Counted from the first letter of the stretch, positions 44,823 through 56,208 are shown. The stretch is DNA of 64,000 nt from Auriscalpium vulgare (GCA_019915015.1 JAHBBC010000011.1:744001-808000), one strand, 5' to 3'. Made by a program: numbers and translations. Notes: generated by a model from the sequence alone, not told the origin.

Positions 44823-46076
44823 GCCCGATTTGGACTTCGCCTCATGCTCGTGGGCGCCGTGCGCCTTACCGCATACGAGGCAGGTGTGCGCACGACCCCA
44901 ATGGCAGGGGGTCGTCTGACACTGCCCAGTGTTGAACTTGAGGCAGGGCCCGCTGGTCTGTGACGCGCCCTGCTGCTGCTGCTGCCCGCTGTGGGAAGAA
45001 TGATGCTGCTGCTGCTGCGGCTTCTTCTTCCCGCCCGATTGGGAAGAAGGCGCCGGTGCCTGCACGCGCAGGCGCCCGAAGAGGCGCATGGCCTGGATCC
45101 GAACGTCGATAGAGCGCCAGCCCGTGTAGATTGAGTGCGACATCTCGCGTATGCGAGTGTCGAAGAAAAGGCAGTGGTAGTCGTAGACGGCGGTCCATTC
45201 GTGTGTCATGGAGAAATCGAGCAGCTGCGCGGTGTACGCATTGAAACCGTGCGCGACCCCGGCGATGACGGCGGCGGTGGCGCCGGAGTTGCTGAGCCCA
45301 CCCAGGACGATGTTGAAAAAAGTCTGGAGGGGAATGAGGAGGGAGGAGGCTGAGCGGTAGTCCGCGCCGGCCTCGTCGACGATCTCGATCTGATCGGAAT
45401 GCCCGATTCCGATCGTCTTCTTCGTCTTCTTGTCCCGGTTCCGGATGTCCAGCTTCCAGAGATCCGACGCGCGGAACTCGTAGTTGAAGATGGAGGTGAT
45501 CACCGCCGCCCCGATCCAAGGATAGTCCTGATGAAAGGAGAAGGACGCACCGGCGGCAGGGTTTTGCGTGAGGGGCGGAGCGTAGGATGGCGCGGGCTGC
45601 GCGTACGGGTTCGGGGCTGCCGCCGGTGCGGGCGGCAGGGCGGCGAACGTGGGGGCGGCGGGTGGCTGTGCCGCTGCCGCGGGTGCCGGTGCCGCGGCGA
45701 GGGTGGCGCGGATGCTCTGAAGCTCGGCCTGCTGTCCGTTGAGGACGCGCTGGACCGACGCCTCGACGTCCTCGCGATGTTGCTGGAGCATGGGGCCGAA
45801 GAGGCGCTGGAGCTGCGCAGCGAGCTCGTTCGCGGTGTCGGGCGCCGGCGCGACGGGCGTCGGCGCGACGGGCGTCTGCGTGACGCCGGGCGGGACCACG
45901 GGCGTCTGCAGCGCCGGGACGTTAACTGGGGGTGTGACGGGTTGTTGCGCGTTGTTGGACGAGCCGGAGCCGGTTGTGTCGTTCGAGGGTGCCATGACGG
46001 GATGTAGGGCGAGTGGCTCAGGTAAATTCTTAGGGAGAAAACGTCCGTCGGGGCCTCTAATGCGCTTAGGGCTCAT
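44820..46076 (-). CDS. Gag-like protein of the Ngaro-like element
   Basis: 418 residues. Starts MSPKRIRGPDGRFLPKN just inside repeat A1. A Pro/Ala-rich region with a helical stretch (ELAAQLQRLFGPMLQQHRED) comes first. A conserved central domain follows (YPWIGAAVITSIFNYEFRAS, LWKLDIRNRD, TQLL-like AYTAQLLDFSM, FFDTRIREMS). The tail has Gln/His runs and a cysteine-rich knuckle: C-x7-C-x4-C-x5-H then C-x2-C-x3-H-x2-H. It presumably packages element RNA. It ends KSKSG and a UAG stop followed in frame by Pol. Confidence 0.88.
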   Translation of the reverse strand: MSPKRIRGPDGRFLPKNLPEPLALHPVMAPSNDTTGSGSSNNAQQPVTPPVNVPALQTPVVPPGVTQTPVAPTPVAPAPDTANELAAQLQRLFGPMLQQHREDVEASVQRVLNGQQAELQSIRATLAAAPAPAAAAQPPAAPTFAALPPAPAAAPNPYAQPAPSYAPPLTQNPAAGASFSFHQDYPWIGAAVITSIFNYEFRASDLWKLDIRNRDKKTKKTIGIGHSDQIEIVDEAGADYRSASSLLIPLQTFFNIVLGGLSNSGATAAVIAGVAHGFNAYTAQLLDFSMTHEWTAVYDYHCLFFDTRIREMSHSIYTGWRSIDVRIQAMRLFGRLRVQAPAPSSQSGGKKKPQQQQHHSSHSGQQQQQGASQTSGPCLKFNTGQCQTTPCHWGRAHTCLVCGKAHGAHEHEAKSKSG

Positions 46077-46087
46077 GCACTGAGGGC

Positions 46088-46313
46088 ACGAAAATCGCGA
46101 CTGCGAGCGGGGCGTAAGAGACGACGACTAAATAAAACATAGGAAACGTACCTGCGAGCGGGGCGTAAGAGACGACGACGTCCTGCCACCGCCCGCAGGC
46201 TCGAGGTATATACGAGGCGTGAAGAAAGGGAGGTAAGTATAAAGCAACGGGCCGGCCGGAGCGCGCGCCACGTGCATCGACCCCTACTCAAACCCAAACC
46301 TTTGACTGTAACA
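46088..46313 (-). repeat. Split direct repeat A1 (outer)
   Basis: 226-bp partner of A2 at the 5' end of the element, just upstream of gag; expected to contain the element promoter. The 28-bp internal repeat is at 46101-46128 and 46152-46179. Confidence 0.92.
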
Positions 46314-47310
46314 GCTTGCCGGGTTCTCATCACTACTCAATTGCCGTCACAGCGGATGCCCGAGATCTTGAACACGGGCTTCCCGGGTGCCACACCACGC
46401 AAGGCACACACCCAGCCAATGCAGCGTGTGGGAGTTTCCGCCTGTCATTGTCCAGCATGGGGCAGGACTTTCTCATGGTACGTGTGCACCGCCATTGGGA
46501 CGCGCCGCGGCTGCAATTGTGGGACGCGTATTCGTCGAGAATGTGGCCTCTGAGCGCATTCTGCGCGCCACCGATCGCACCAGTTGCTGCGGACGATAGA
46601 AGGCGGTCGCATAATTGGCGGGCATCTTCCATGGCCTATACGGCATGACTGTGTCCCATGCGCTGTTTTTGCGTTGCAACGGAACGGTATGCCGTGTCAC
46701 GCCGCATCGGTCCTGCTCTTCCGGCGTCCTCGGGCACAGCGATCGCTGGCGAGGGTCAGGGCACACTCTTGTGGCACGCATCATCTGCAGTTTATCTCCT
46801 AGGCTTTTACGGCAATGCTGATCGTACACCTGCCACTCAACTCAGTCAGCCGTCGGACGTGCCCACAGCCATTGTTCCCAGAGCACACGGCCCGTTCACA
46901 TTCAAACACACGCACCGCCTGTCCTCCATTTTTCCCAAGCTTTAACTGGACTGCGCAGCGCCGATATGTTTGGACGACGTTGTGAGTGGCTGGGTGGGAG
47001 AGCACATACGTTTCCTGTGCGAATCTTCCCCCCCCTTCGGGCCTCGATGGTTCGATCCGCCGACCCCCCGGGCCCTCGCCTCGCTCTTACCGCCTTTCGA
47101 ACCCCAAAGGTGTTTCGGCATCCCGTCATTTACCAATCAATCTGCGACTCTACACATTCACAGAAGCACGAGGCCTCCATCTATTCTTCGCGCCCTCTCC
47201 GCAATGGGCTCTCACGGTCGGTTGCTTGTGTTGCTTGTGAAACGGGTTAAAAGCGAGTGCACCGTGGGCCCACTCGTCCCATCATCTCCTCTGTTGTATT
47301 CTTTCCTTGG
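46314..47310. other. Intergenic region right of the retrotransposon
   Basis: About 1 kb without a recognisable gene; open frames on both strands are short and unconserved-looking. The right end is the promoter of the cupredoxin-like gene. Confidence 0.45.
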
Positions 47311-48314
47311 ATGACCATGAAGTTCGCCGCTGCATTCGCGCTTGCCTTCCCCTTCGCCGTGCAGGCCCAGTACGGCGGTGCTGGCCCTGTAACGACAGCG
47401 GCCCCGTCCCCGACATCTGCCGCTGCCCCTGCTATCCCTTCTGCTCCTCCGAGCACGTCTAGTCAGATGAACGTACGTACCTGCTGGCTCGCTTTGACGA
47501 AAACCTGGCTTGACGAGCTTGCGCAGATCGACGTCGCACCAGGCGGCAAGCTCGTGTTTAGCCCCGCCAATATCACGGCCTCAAACGGCACCACCGTGAC
47601 TTTCTTCTTCCCCCAGTACGTCAATCAAAAATATGGCGGTACATTTCTATGAAGTATCCTCATGCATGGCATCTCACAGGAGTAGCCTCAAACACTCAGT
47701 GTCGCAGTCGTCCTTCGCGGAGCCTTGCACATACCTGGCTGCGGCGAACAGCTCGTCGGCGGGCGGCTTCGACTCTGGGCTGCAGTCAGCAGTTCAGTTC
47801 TCGATTACCATCACTGACGACACAAAGCGTATGTGACATCGCATCTCTAGCAACCATCTGGCCTGATGTCTTTACAGCTATTTGGTTCCACTGCAAGGCG
47901 CCCAGCCATTGTGGTCTTGGGATGGTCGGGTAAGGGTTTTCGATCAAGGAGCAACTGTGATACTTGCTCACTGTAATTGTGCTCTCCTTTTAGCTCCATT
48001 AACGCGCCAGCGTCTGGCAACACATTCGATGCCTTCCAGAGCGCTGCTCTCGCCATTGGCTCGAGCGAGCAATCAGTGAGTTTCTTCATTTACTAAGCTC
48101 AACTCATTTTGACTGTAAACAGGAAACGGATAATGGCCCCGTGACTGGCGGTGTGAATGCTGATGCAACCGCCGCCCCTGCGGCGACTTTCTCGGCGTCG
48201 AGCTCGAGCTCACCAAGCTCCGGCTCGGGCAGTTCGTCTGGCGCTGCTCGCGGTGTCATCGCAAGCGGTCTTTTCGCCGTTGCTGTGGCTGCCTTGGCCG
48301 TCGTTGTCGTATGA
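47311..48314 (+). CDS. GPI-anchored extracellular cupredoxin-like, serine-rich protein
   Basis: Secreted surface protein. A signal peptide (MTMKFAAAFALAFPFAVQAQ, cut after AQA or nearby) is followed by a Pro/Ala/Ser/Thr linker, then a cupredoxin-like domain: IDVAPGGKLVFSPANITAS, GTTVTFFFP, HSVSQSSFAEPCT, GGFDSG, ITITDDTKP, and IWFHCKAPSHCGLGMVG. The His in HSV, Cys in FHC and His in SHCG are the usual copper-ligand positions; the distal ligand is Met. After a Ser/Gly-rich stalk the C terminus is hydrophobic (IASGLFAVAVAALAVVVV) behind a SSGAA site, fitting GPI attachment. Introns occur after SSQMN, after FFFP, after DDTK, after GLGMVG and after SSEQS. A second start at 47317 is equally good. 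Copper binding is inferred. Confidence 0.87.
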
Positions 48315-48700
48315 CAGGCAAATTTGGAATGATACCTTACTAACGTAGAGACGATTGTTCTCATGATAGTTGACGCTTCCGAATACGCTACATATTTATT
48401 ATGAGGCGTCACGTTGAATCCATTCTGATTGCGGACTGCTCAGAGCAGCCTGGGCTTCGTGTCAGTATTTAAAACCTGAAAAATACCCGGATAAGTTGCT
48501 CATGCCATCAAACATTTCCTGTGATAGCATGACGATAATGTGGGTTGCGCTAGCTAGGCTCTGAGCCAATGCACCGGATCGGACCACGTGGCTTTACCTT
48601 CAGACGCGCATCATTTGGCGGGCGCAGTTCCGACCTGCTCTTCATCTCTCTCATGTCTACGCCCCCCTCGGCATCACTTTGAACCAGCAAGGACACGAGA
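48315..48700. other. Intergenic region
   Basis: Lies between the cupredoxin-like gene and HID1. No gene seen; contains the HID1 promoter. Confidence 0.45.
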
Positions 48701-51700
48701 ATGTTCTCCGGCTTCCCTCAGAAGCTGTCTGCGCCCTTTGGACTGTTAGGCGATGAGGCAAAGCTTGCGTTTCGAAGCCAGCCAGGAGGAATTGCGAAGC
48801 TAGCGTCGACTCGCGTGCGTATCCTCACGTCTGTGCAATACTTTGGCGTCTGAAAGCATCGATTACCTGTCACAGAATCTGGGAGATGGAGATGCATATT
48901 GGGACCAGGTGCGTGAGGGCTCTCTCGTGTCCATACCCGCTGCTCAAGCATCCGCGCTTCAGTTTACAGTGCTCTTCGACTCGGCATCAGACGTATTCTC
49001 ACTCATCACACCCCACGACAGTAACTAGCTTTTAACTTTTTAACATTGTGCTTGCTGCTGAATCCACTCGTAGTCCGGCGAGCGCTCCTCGAGGCTCCAG
49101 AGAATGTCGCTACCCTCATTAGGGTGATAACCTCCCGTCTGTTCAACCTTGTCTCGGACCATACATTCCCTTCAGCTCCCTCCTCATCCGTTACCTCGTT
49201 TGCCGCATCCTTCATGAAAGTCGGTGCGTCAGACCGCAACACCACAAAGGAAGTCCTGAACTGCCTGCGCGTCTTGCAACGCGTCCTCCCTGTGGTCTTT
49301 GAGATAGACAGCGAGTCTAGTCTGCTCGAACAAGAGTTATTCTGGAAGAAGGACGTTGTCGACGGTCAGAACGCGTCAGAGACTCTAGAGCAGACTCCCC
49401 AGTTCGTAATCGAGGACGACGACGAAGACGGCGCGGGGCCTGAAGCTGCGGGCACTGCCCCAAAACCTCGTCCGAAAGAGGTCAAGACAGGGCCATCTCT
49501 GGCGGAGAGATTGTTCAGTTGTCTTGTGGACCTTCTCTTTTGCTGCGGTTTCACGCTGCCTTCCAAGCTCCAAGTAGACCACTACAAGATCAACTACATT
49601 ATATGGTACGCATTAATATCATCTCACTCCAATACAAATATATATATATATGTTTGCCAGGGAGAAGGGCGTAGGGTCCACCGCCGACCCAGGGCCCGAC
49701 CAAGCCTACGACGGCAACCGAACTGAAGTGCTACGACTTCTTCTGGTTCTGCTCTCCCGCCAGATATATGCACCGCCATCTTCTCTATTCACCAGCCCCT
49801 CCCGGTATACCCTGCACTTCGTCCAGCATACCGCGCGCCGCGACGTTCTGACTGTACTGTGCTCGTTGCTGAACACTGCCATGAACTCCTCGAAGCCGAC
49901 CACAAATGTGATCGGCGGCGTCACGGGTCGGCTACCCTACAACCACCTAATGTTCAAGGGCGAGGACCCGAAGACTACGCTTGTCAGCATATCTTTCCAA
50001 GTCTTATGTGCTCTCTTGGACTTCCAGAGCGGCTCGTCACGAGATGTCGCCACCGGGACTGGCGAAAATCCCCCACGGACTCCTACGATCCGAACGAACG
50101 CTTTCCGGTACTTTGTTGCAAAGCTTGTTCGTCATATTTGTTTCACCTTTTGAATCAAGTACTCATACATGGGTGTCCGCAGCATCGTACCGACGATTTC
50201 GCGTTCATTATCGACGGGGTGCTTGGGATCTTGGAGCAACAGATGGCGTCATTCAACAATATACTTCCAGGTTCCAGGAAGTCGGTTCCATATATCGTTG
50301 ATACTGGTAAGGACAGCTAGCTTCCTCAAAGACATCTTTTTGACCCTGCGCGCCTCAGTCGTCCTCCTCTGGAAGATTATCGAAGTAAACAAGGTAAGGC
50401 TGAAAATGCTCCCTTGTGGAACTACATCCTTATAAGTCACACCATAGAAATTCCGGACTTACCTACTCGACCAAGAGAGATCAATGGATCTGGTGGCATA
50501 CCTGCTCTGCTATTTCCTAGAGATCAAAGACAAACCAGGTGAGCCTTGCCAATCGCCCACATGCTTTGTCATCTCATCATCTTCTGCAGAGCAACATGGA
50601 TTATGTCGCGCCTTGTCGTACATCATTCAAACGCTTTCCGCGGAGCCCTCATTTGGTTTCAGGCTTACCTTCCCGATCAAGCCAGCATACCTGCCCGCGA
50701 AGTGGAACGTCGGAGGAGCTGCCGCCGACTTCGTGATCAATGTATGGAATGTGCACGCACCCTTGAGCCTGTCCTTCCTCACGTGTTTTGTAGGCCATCT
50801 ATTTCATAGTAGCAACGACGTCGGGGACACTGAATTCAATGTACCCCGCATTGATCATCGCCCTGTCGAACTCGGCGCCTTACTTCAAGAACCTCAGCCT
50901 CAATTCTTCTACTCGTCTGTTGCAGTTGTTCAAGGCGTTCTCGAACCCCACATTCCTACTGTCGGATGAGGGCCACCCTCGTCTGCTATTCTTCATGTGA
51001 GTGTTTGTGTCTTTGCTAACAGCATCTGCTCTGACGCACCTCAAGGCTCGAGATCTTCAATAACGTCATTGCACACCATCTACCCGAGAACCCGAACCTC
51101 ATCTATGCGATCTTACGCGCCCACAAGACGTTCGAGAATCTCGGTACGTTCACGCTGGCACGAGGTCTTCGCGACGTGCGACGCATCCAGCAGGCGAAGG
51201 AGGAGCAAGCACGGAAAGCCGACACCAAAGGCAAGGCAAGGGAAGATGTCGAGGACCAGCCTCACGAAGAAAAGCAGCGGCTCCTCGAGCGGGAAGCACT
51301 GGGCATTTCGAGCCAAGTGCAATCCGCAGACAGCCTGACGGAAGTGCGCGTGGATCCTCGCGTACAGCCCGACGAGGAGGCGAGCACGGCAGGCGCGGTG
51401 ACGTCGGAGCCTCTCATGTCGCCCACGGTGCCAGAGCCGCCGCTGACATCTCGGTTCCCCTCCGCCGTGTCCGAGAAGGCGAGGGGCAAAATGCGGGAGC
51501 GGCGCTCGATGTCCACTGACACAGATGCCAGTCTGGATCGCGTAGCGGCAGCAGGAGTCGGAAGGAATGGCTTTGTGCCGACGCAAGAATGGGTAACTTC
51601 ATGGCAGCAGGGGTGCGTCACGCCTATTCGCATTCCCTCCTTGATCATCGAACTCATCCATGCCTCATAGACTGCCGTTAGACATAGTGTTGCTAGCCAC

Positions 51701-52135
51701 TTCTGAGTTGATGCCGAAAGTGCAAGACCTCCAGACAGCCCACAAGTCCAACACCACCAACGCCATCGTGGACTACTTATCCCATGCCTCCCTGACATCC
51801 GTCCTCCCGCCACCACCACCGCTGAACCCGCGACGGTTCATCGTAAGCCACTCATTACTCGCATCTTTTGCGACCACTGACTTCGTCCGTAGTGGTCGGA
51901 ACCTGCGATCGTGTGGTTGTCTTCACTGATCTGGGGCGAGATCTACGTCCGCGGCATGACGCCGCTCGGGATCTGGAACGGGACGAGTGTGCGCCTGTTC
52001 TACGTCAAGCACGCGCAGAGCCAGCAGCGCCAGATCACGGAGACTGTGACGAACGTTGCGAGCGTTGTAGGTGGCCTGCTTGGCCGTGGCAGCGAGTCGC
52101 CTCAGCTGTCGCGACAGCGTTCGGACCGTGCATGA
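48701..52135 (+). CDS. HID1: HID1 family protein (Golgi/vesicle sorting)
   Basis: Large helical, peripheral Golgi-associated protein related to animal HID-1 and yeast Ecm30, which act in dense-core vesicle or cargo sorting. Diagnostic stretches: DVFSLITPHD, VRRALLEAPENVATLIRVIT, NCLRVLQRVLPVVFEID, EQELFWKKDVV, ERLFSCLVDLLFCCGFTLP, NRTEVLRLLLVLLSRQIY, NHLMFKGEDPKTTLVSISFQ, FRTYLLDQERSMDLV, PRLLFFMLEIFNNVIAHHLP, NPNLIYAILRAHKTFENL, and near the end FIWSEPAIVWLSSLIWGEIY. A disordered acidic/basic insert (around 51200-51560) separates the last conserved blocks. Roughly 14 exons, about 950 residues. Start ATG at 48701 gives MFSGFPQKL. Exon borders in the first 300 bp are provisional. Confidence 0.87.
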
Positions 52136-52241
52136 TGTGGTGGATACTTATCGCGCTTTATGATATTTAACGACTACGGTCTCCTAAATTTGTATCTGCA
52201 TAATGGACAATAGGGAGTGCTACTCGGATTTTGCTAGACTT

Positions 52242-52307
52242 TTGTTTGACTTTTCTGCTTAATGTGTGGGACTATTGTTTGACTTTTCTGCTTAATGTGT
52301 GGGACTA
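52242..52307 (+). repeat. 33-bp tandem duplication
   Basis: A 33-bp unit beginning TTGTTTGACTTTTCTG occurs twice head-to-tail (52242-52274, 52275-52307) with no mismatch. It lies in the spacer between HID1 and RAD57 and is probably a recent slippage or local duplication. Confidence 0.9.
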
Positions 52308-52407
52308 CTTACCGATTCCTACCAAGCGCCCGACCATCAGCTCTCTGCTTATACCGCCACACGCATGCCAGCGCTAGCTCGCACTCCTTCGACGCCAGCC
52401 TCGTGCT

Positions 52408-53892
52408 ATGGATGAACCGACCTTGTCGTCGCTCCCAGGATTCTCGACAGTCCAACGAGCCGCGCTCTCCCGAGGTTCGCGTCGCACTCGCTCGTACGCG
52501 TCGCGTCTGACGCGTCCTCCCGTCCTCCAGGCAGGCTCCTCACCGTATCCGACGTCCTCTTTCTCTCCCCTCCCGACCTCGCGCGTAAATGCCGCATTCC
52601 GCCCCAGGATGCGCACGCGATCGTGCACGTCGTGTGCAAGGCGCTTGAGCGCGTGCCGCAGCCGCTGAGCACGGCCGAGAGTAGCGAGACATTCACGACG
52701 GGCGACGCGCATCTCGACAGAATCCTCGGCGGAGGCATCCGCGCCGGCATGGTCTGGGAGATCGTGGGCGAAGGGTGAGCGTGTCTTTCATTGCCTTTTC
52801 GTTGCTTGCGGCTGACGCGCCCACAGTGCGGCGGGGAAAACGCAGCTCGCGCTCCAGCTGTCCCTCGTCGTCCAGCTCCCTCGAGCCCAAGGCGGGCTTG
52901 CGGGCTCCGCGTGCTACCTGACGACCGCATCCGGGCTCCCAACGACCCGCCTCGTGCAGCTGCTGCGCGAACACCCGCTCCTCGCCGGCTCCTCCGCGAG
53001 CCTCGACGGGATCCACACCCTCGAAACAAAGACCATCGACACGCTCCTCGCCGCCCTCTCCAGCGTCCTCCCCGCCCTCGCGCGCTCCCTCCACACCTCC
53101 TCCGCACCCGTCAAGCTCCTCGTCCTCGACTCCATCGCGGACCTCCTCGACGCAGACACGCCCTCCGCCGCGCGCCTCACCGCGCGCGCGCAGCACCTCA
53201 CCGCGGTCGCCGCCGCCCTGCACTCGCTCGCACACACGCACGGCCTCGCCGTCGTCGTGCTCAACCAGGTCGCGGACGTATGGGACCGCGAGCCCGGCGC
53301 GGACCGCGGCGCGGCGGGCGAGCTCGTGTACGCGGAGCAGGCGCGCGTGTTCGCGCGCGCGCCGGGCGGCAGGAAGGCCGCCGCGCTCGGGCTCGTGTGG
53401 GCGAACCAGGTGAATGCGCGCGTCATGCTCGCGCGCACGGCGCGCCGCCGGTACGTCGACGGCGCGGGGGAGCCCGAGGCGAAGCGGCTGCGCACGGAGA
53501 GCGGCGCGATCGCCGTGCGCACGGACGCCATCCGCGTGCGCCGCCTCAGCGTTATATTCAGCACTGTGGGCCCGCCGGCGGAGGTGGACTTCATCATTAC
53601 CGCGCAGGGCGTCGAGGCGTCTCCCGACGAGGGCGCTATGGGGGGGCCGTCCGCGACGCCGACGTCCTCCGGAACGTCCCAGCCCCAGCCGCCAGCGGAC
53701 TCTGCGCGCCCGCTGATGGACGGGCTCTCGGCGCTGGATGTGGAGTTGGCTGAGACGGATCTCCAGGTGCCCGCGAGCGACGACGCCGAGCCAGCCTTCG
53801 AGGAAAAACCGGATGACGAGGACGACGAGGAGGTCTATTGGAGAGAGTTCGAGGAGCCTGATTTGGAAGGCTTGGAGGAGATTGCCCCGTAG
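52408..53892 (+). CDS. RAD57: RAD51 paralog Rad57/XRCC3-like recombination mediator
   Basis: RecA-fold ATPase that helps load Rad51 during homologous recombination. Exon 1 (MDEPTLSSLPGFSTVQRAAL) is spliced to RGRLLTVSDVLFLSPPDLAR, an N-terminal helix-hairpin-type domain. The core follows: TFTTGDAHLDRILGGGIRAG, Walker A GEGAAGKTQLALQL split by an intron near 52777-52826, SACYLTTASGLPTTRLVQLL, Walker B VKLLVLDSIADLL, and VVVLNQVADVWD. The C-terminal extension is acidic (DDEDDEEVYWREFEEPDLEG) and unlike animal XRCC3. Codon usage is extremely G/C-rich at third positions, which creates long spurious open frames on the other strand. About 430 residues. Confidence 0.88.
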
Positions 53893-54034
53893 ATCCGCAC
53901 ACAAACATGATACCACCGCATCGGTAGCACAAAATCTTTGGTATATCGCAGCATCTGTATCCTACAGGTACCACATCATATAATTCTACAAGGACCGAAA
54001 CGCAATGATCCCGTCAGAAGCATCAGCTATGTAT

Positions 54035-54900
54035 TTATGCAAAACGCGTCTGCGCGTGACTGGGGCTCAGCGGAATATCTACGAAGTTCTTGTACTCCCC
54101 CCGGTACGCCTCCTCGGGCGGCAGAGTCACCGGCCCGCTGATCTGGTCCACAAACCTCGGCGGCGGGGCCGACTCCGACTCGACGTACTTCATCCCTGGG
54201 ATGGGACCGAACTTCACGAGGGCCAGCCCGATCGATCCTGCCAAACACACTTCTTAGGAAGATCCGGTGGAGAGGCAGAGAGAGAGAGACGCACCGTAGG
54301 CGAGTGCGAGCCACGCCTGCGCGGTGATCACCGCAGACGGGAGCCACAACACGCAGAGGTTGCGGTCCGGCGCGTGCACGCCGAAGACGTCAATGTCCTT
54401 CAGTGGCTGGATGAGGCAGATCTTGTGGCTGCCAAGGATCGCCAGGGTCACCGCGATGACTATATGCAATGGTGGGCATCAGTGTCCTGGCTCCCGGGCA
54501 CGAGGGAGGTGGCACGCACTGCCGTCGAGGGCGCACAGCGCGCCGAACGCGATGAGGTTGGGGCGCCGGCTCGGTTCGAGGAGCGACTTGGGGCGGCGCT
54601 TGTAGATTGCAGTCACGATGATGAGCCCGCAGCCCCCAAGCCCGGCGAGCATGGCTATCACGTACGCGGCTGCGGGGGCAGGTGGATGTGAGCGGCGGGA
54701 AGAAGAGTCTGCAGTACGAGGCGACGCACCGCGACTAGAGTCCTTCACGATGGGGATGATAGACAAGCCGAGCAATGCCAGATTGTGGATGAAGCTGAAA
54801 ACTGCGGACGGCCGCCTCGTCAGTGTGCCGTCGGTAGAGTGCAGGAAAGTGAGGGCCACTCACAGTAGCAGAGAAAGTGGGCGATGGAGAATAAGTCCAT
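54035..54900 (-). CDS. Polytopic membrane protein of unknown function
   Basis: Five-exon gene, about 235 residues. It reads MDLFSIAHFLCY, FFSFIHNLALLGLSIIPIVK, AAYVIAMLAGLGGCGLIIVT, AIYKRRPKSLLEPSRRPNLI, AFGALCALDGIIAVTLAILG, ICLIQPLKDIDVFGVHAPDR, NLCVLWLPSAVITAQAWLAL, then AYGSIGLALVKFGPIPGMKY and a soluble tail ending HAQTRFA. Four to five hydrophobic helices are visible. All four introns are 50-90 nt with GT-AG borders and maintain frame, which supports a real gene. I do not recognise the family. Start ATG at 54900. Confidence 0.75.
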
Positions 54901-56208
54901 GATCTCGTCGCAGACGGCGATGGCTTGGATGTTCGAAGGTTAAGGAGAGGTGGTTTTGAGAGACACGCGCTGGACGCTGGGAGAACTCGCGCGGACGATT
55001 TGTGCAGGCTATAATAAAGTCGTAGAGGTGACCGCAGGCTAGCCCAAGCGCATAAAGGGACGATAATGAAAGTGAACGATTTAGGAGGGGCCTATGCGCA
55101 CAAGACACCCGTTATAACTGCCGCGAGTGTGGCCGTAGTGCGCTGGCGGACAATGGGCGTTCTGTGATAGATTGCAATTGTGGTTGTTGCGCCGCGCCCA
55201 GACCGGTATCTCGGCAGAGCACGTAGGCCACTCGGAACGAAGCTGGATGACGAAGCAAAGCTACGGAAGACCGGTCGACAAGAACGTGGTTCGAGGAGTG
55301 CATGGAGACTGACGGACTTGTGCGAGGGCAGAGGTGCGGTGTGCAATTGAGGACAAGGGAAGTCGCGGTTGCTTTTATCTGCGCGCAGTGACCGCGTGGT
55401 TCATAGGCTTCCAACCCCCCGTAAGTATGAAATCAGTGCAGAATGCTTTGTTGCGTGACCGGAGGGCTCTCAGGTAGTCTAGACGTGAGGGCGAGGTGGC
55501 TGTCGACACTGTCCAGCTGTCGACACTGTCCAGCTCTCGAGTCATGTTGAATTCGAACTGCTAGACAAGGTGGGATTGATGCCTTGATGCTCCTCTGTGT
55601 GCCCAGCAACAGCGTTGAAAGCGACACGTACCGATGAAAGAGATCCTCAGGAACTAGGAAGAGAGCACCGGAGGCCGGCGCTGTCCCCGGGCCATGATGG
55701 CGACATTGCCTTGTGCCAAAAGCTCGCAGCGCCGACGGCATCATGTTCCTATCTGTTCCAGCGCGAGATTGACGATGCTTGCGCAGCCTCGAGATCGATC
55801 CCGGAAGAATAGTCACGAAGGATGAACCAGATATTAAGGGCATTGGGCAGATGTTCAGGATACCGCATGTAGTACTAGTAATAGGAAAAGCAAGGAGCCC
55901 GCGCCGACTGACCGTACGTTCGAGTCCACCCCCGCCATCGTCATGACCTCCCTCAAAGCTTATACACATAACCATTTCCATTGGAACTCAAGAGGTCGTC
56001 AAATATAAAATACACAGTAAAGAAAGGAACAAAACATTGCGCGAGATATGCAAGAGGGGGTCAAGGATTAACGAGGGCAAGGGCGGCAGCTCAGAAATGG
56101 TAGATCAAGAGCCAAACCAACTGCTGACACCACCCAGCACCATCTACGTTAAAGGGTCCTTGTCGCCATACCGTGAAGAATAGGATTAATTCAAATAGGA
56201 GACCCTCT
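54901..56208. other. Intergenic region with a 17-bp tandem repeat
   Basis: No gene supported in 1.3 kb. A 17-bp unit CTGTCGACACTGTCCAG occurs twice in tandem at 55500-55516 and 55517-55533. Confidence 0.5.

Larger units (their letters stand above)
41233..46313 (-). mobile_element. Full-length Ngaro-like (DIRS order) tyrosine-recombinase retrotransposon
   Basis: A 5.1-kb element on the minus strand encoding Gag, reverse transcriptase-RNase H and a tyrosine recombinase, with no DDE integrase or aspartic protease motif seen. Its repeats are split direct repeats in the order A1 (46088-46313), coding region, B1 (41793-42058), A2 (41568-41793), a 69-nt spacer, B2 (41233-41498). This A1-B1A2-B2 layout, the tyrosine recombinase and the lack of LTRs define the PAT/Ngaro branch of DIRS elements. 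No methyltransferase domain was recognised, which favours Ngaro. A and B copies look identical by eye, indicating recent integration. No target-site duplication is evident, as expected for this group. Confidence 0.92.

Noticed and set aside
45399..46007. 202-codon plus-strand frame inside the retrotransposon
   Set aside because: Antisense to gag; Gly/Arg-rich composition mirrors the Pro/Ala-rich Gag sequence.
41233..46313. LTR retrotransposon interpretation
   Set aside because: Repeats are split (A1 ... B1A2 B2), there is no protease or DDE integrase, and a tyrosine recombinase is present, which fits the DIRS/Ngaro group instead.
47000..47075. tRNA-like B box (GGTTCGATCC near 47048)
   Set aside because: No matching A box or acceptor-stem pairing at the right distance; no cloverleaf can be drawn.
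52693..53916. 407-codon open frame on the minus strand
   Set aside because: It is antisense to RAD57, whose frame carries Walker A/B motifs; the composition (Arg/Ala/Gly-rich) is what strong G/C third-position bias produces on the opposite strand.
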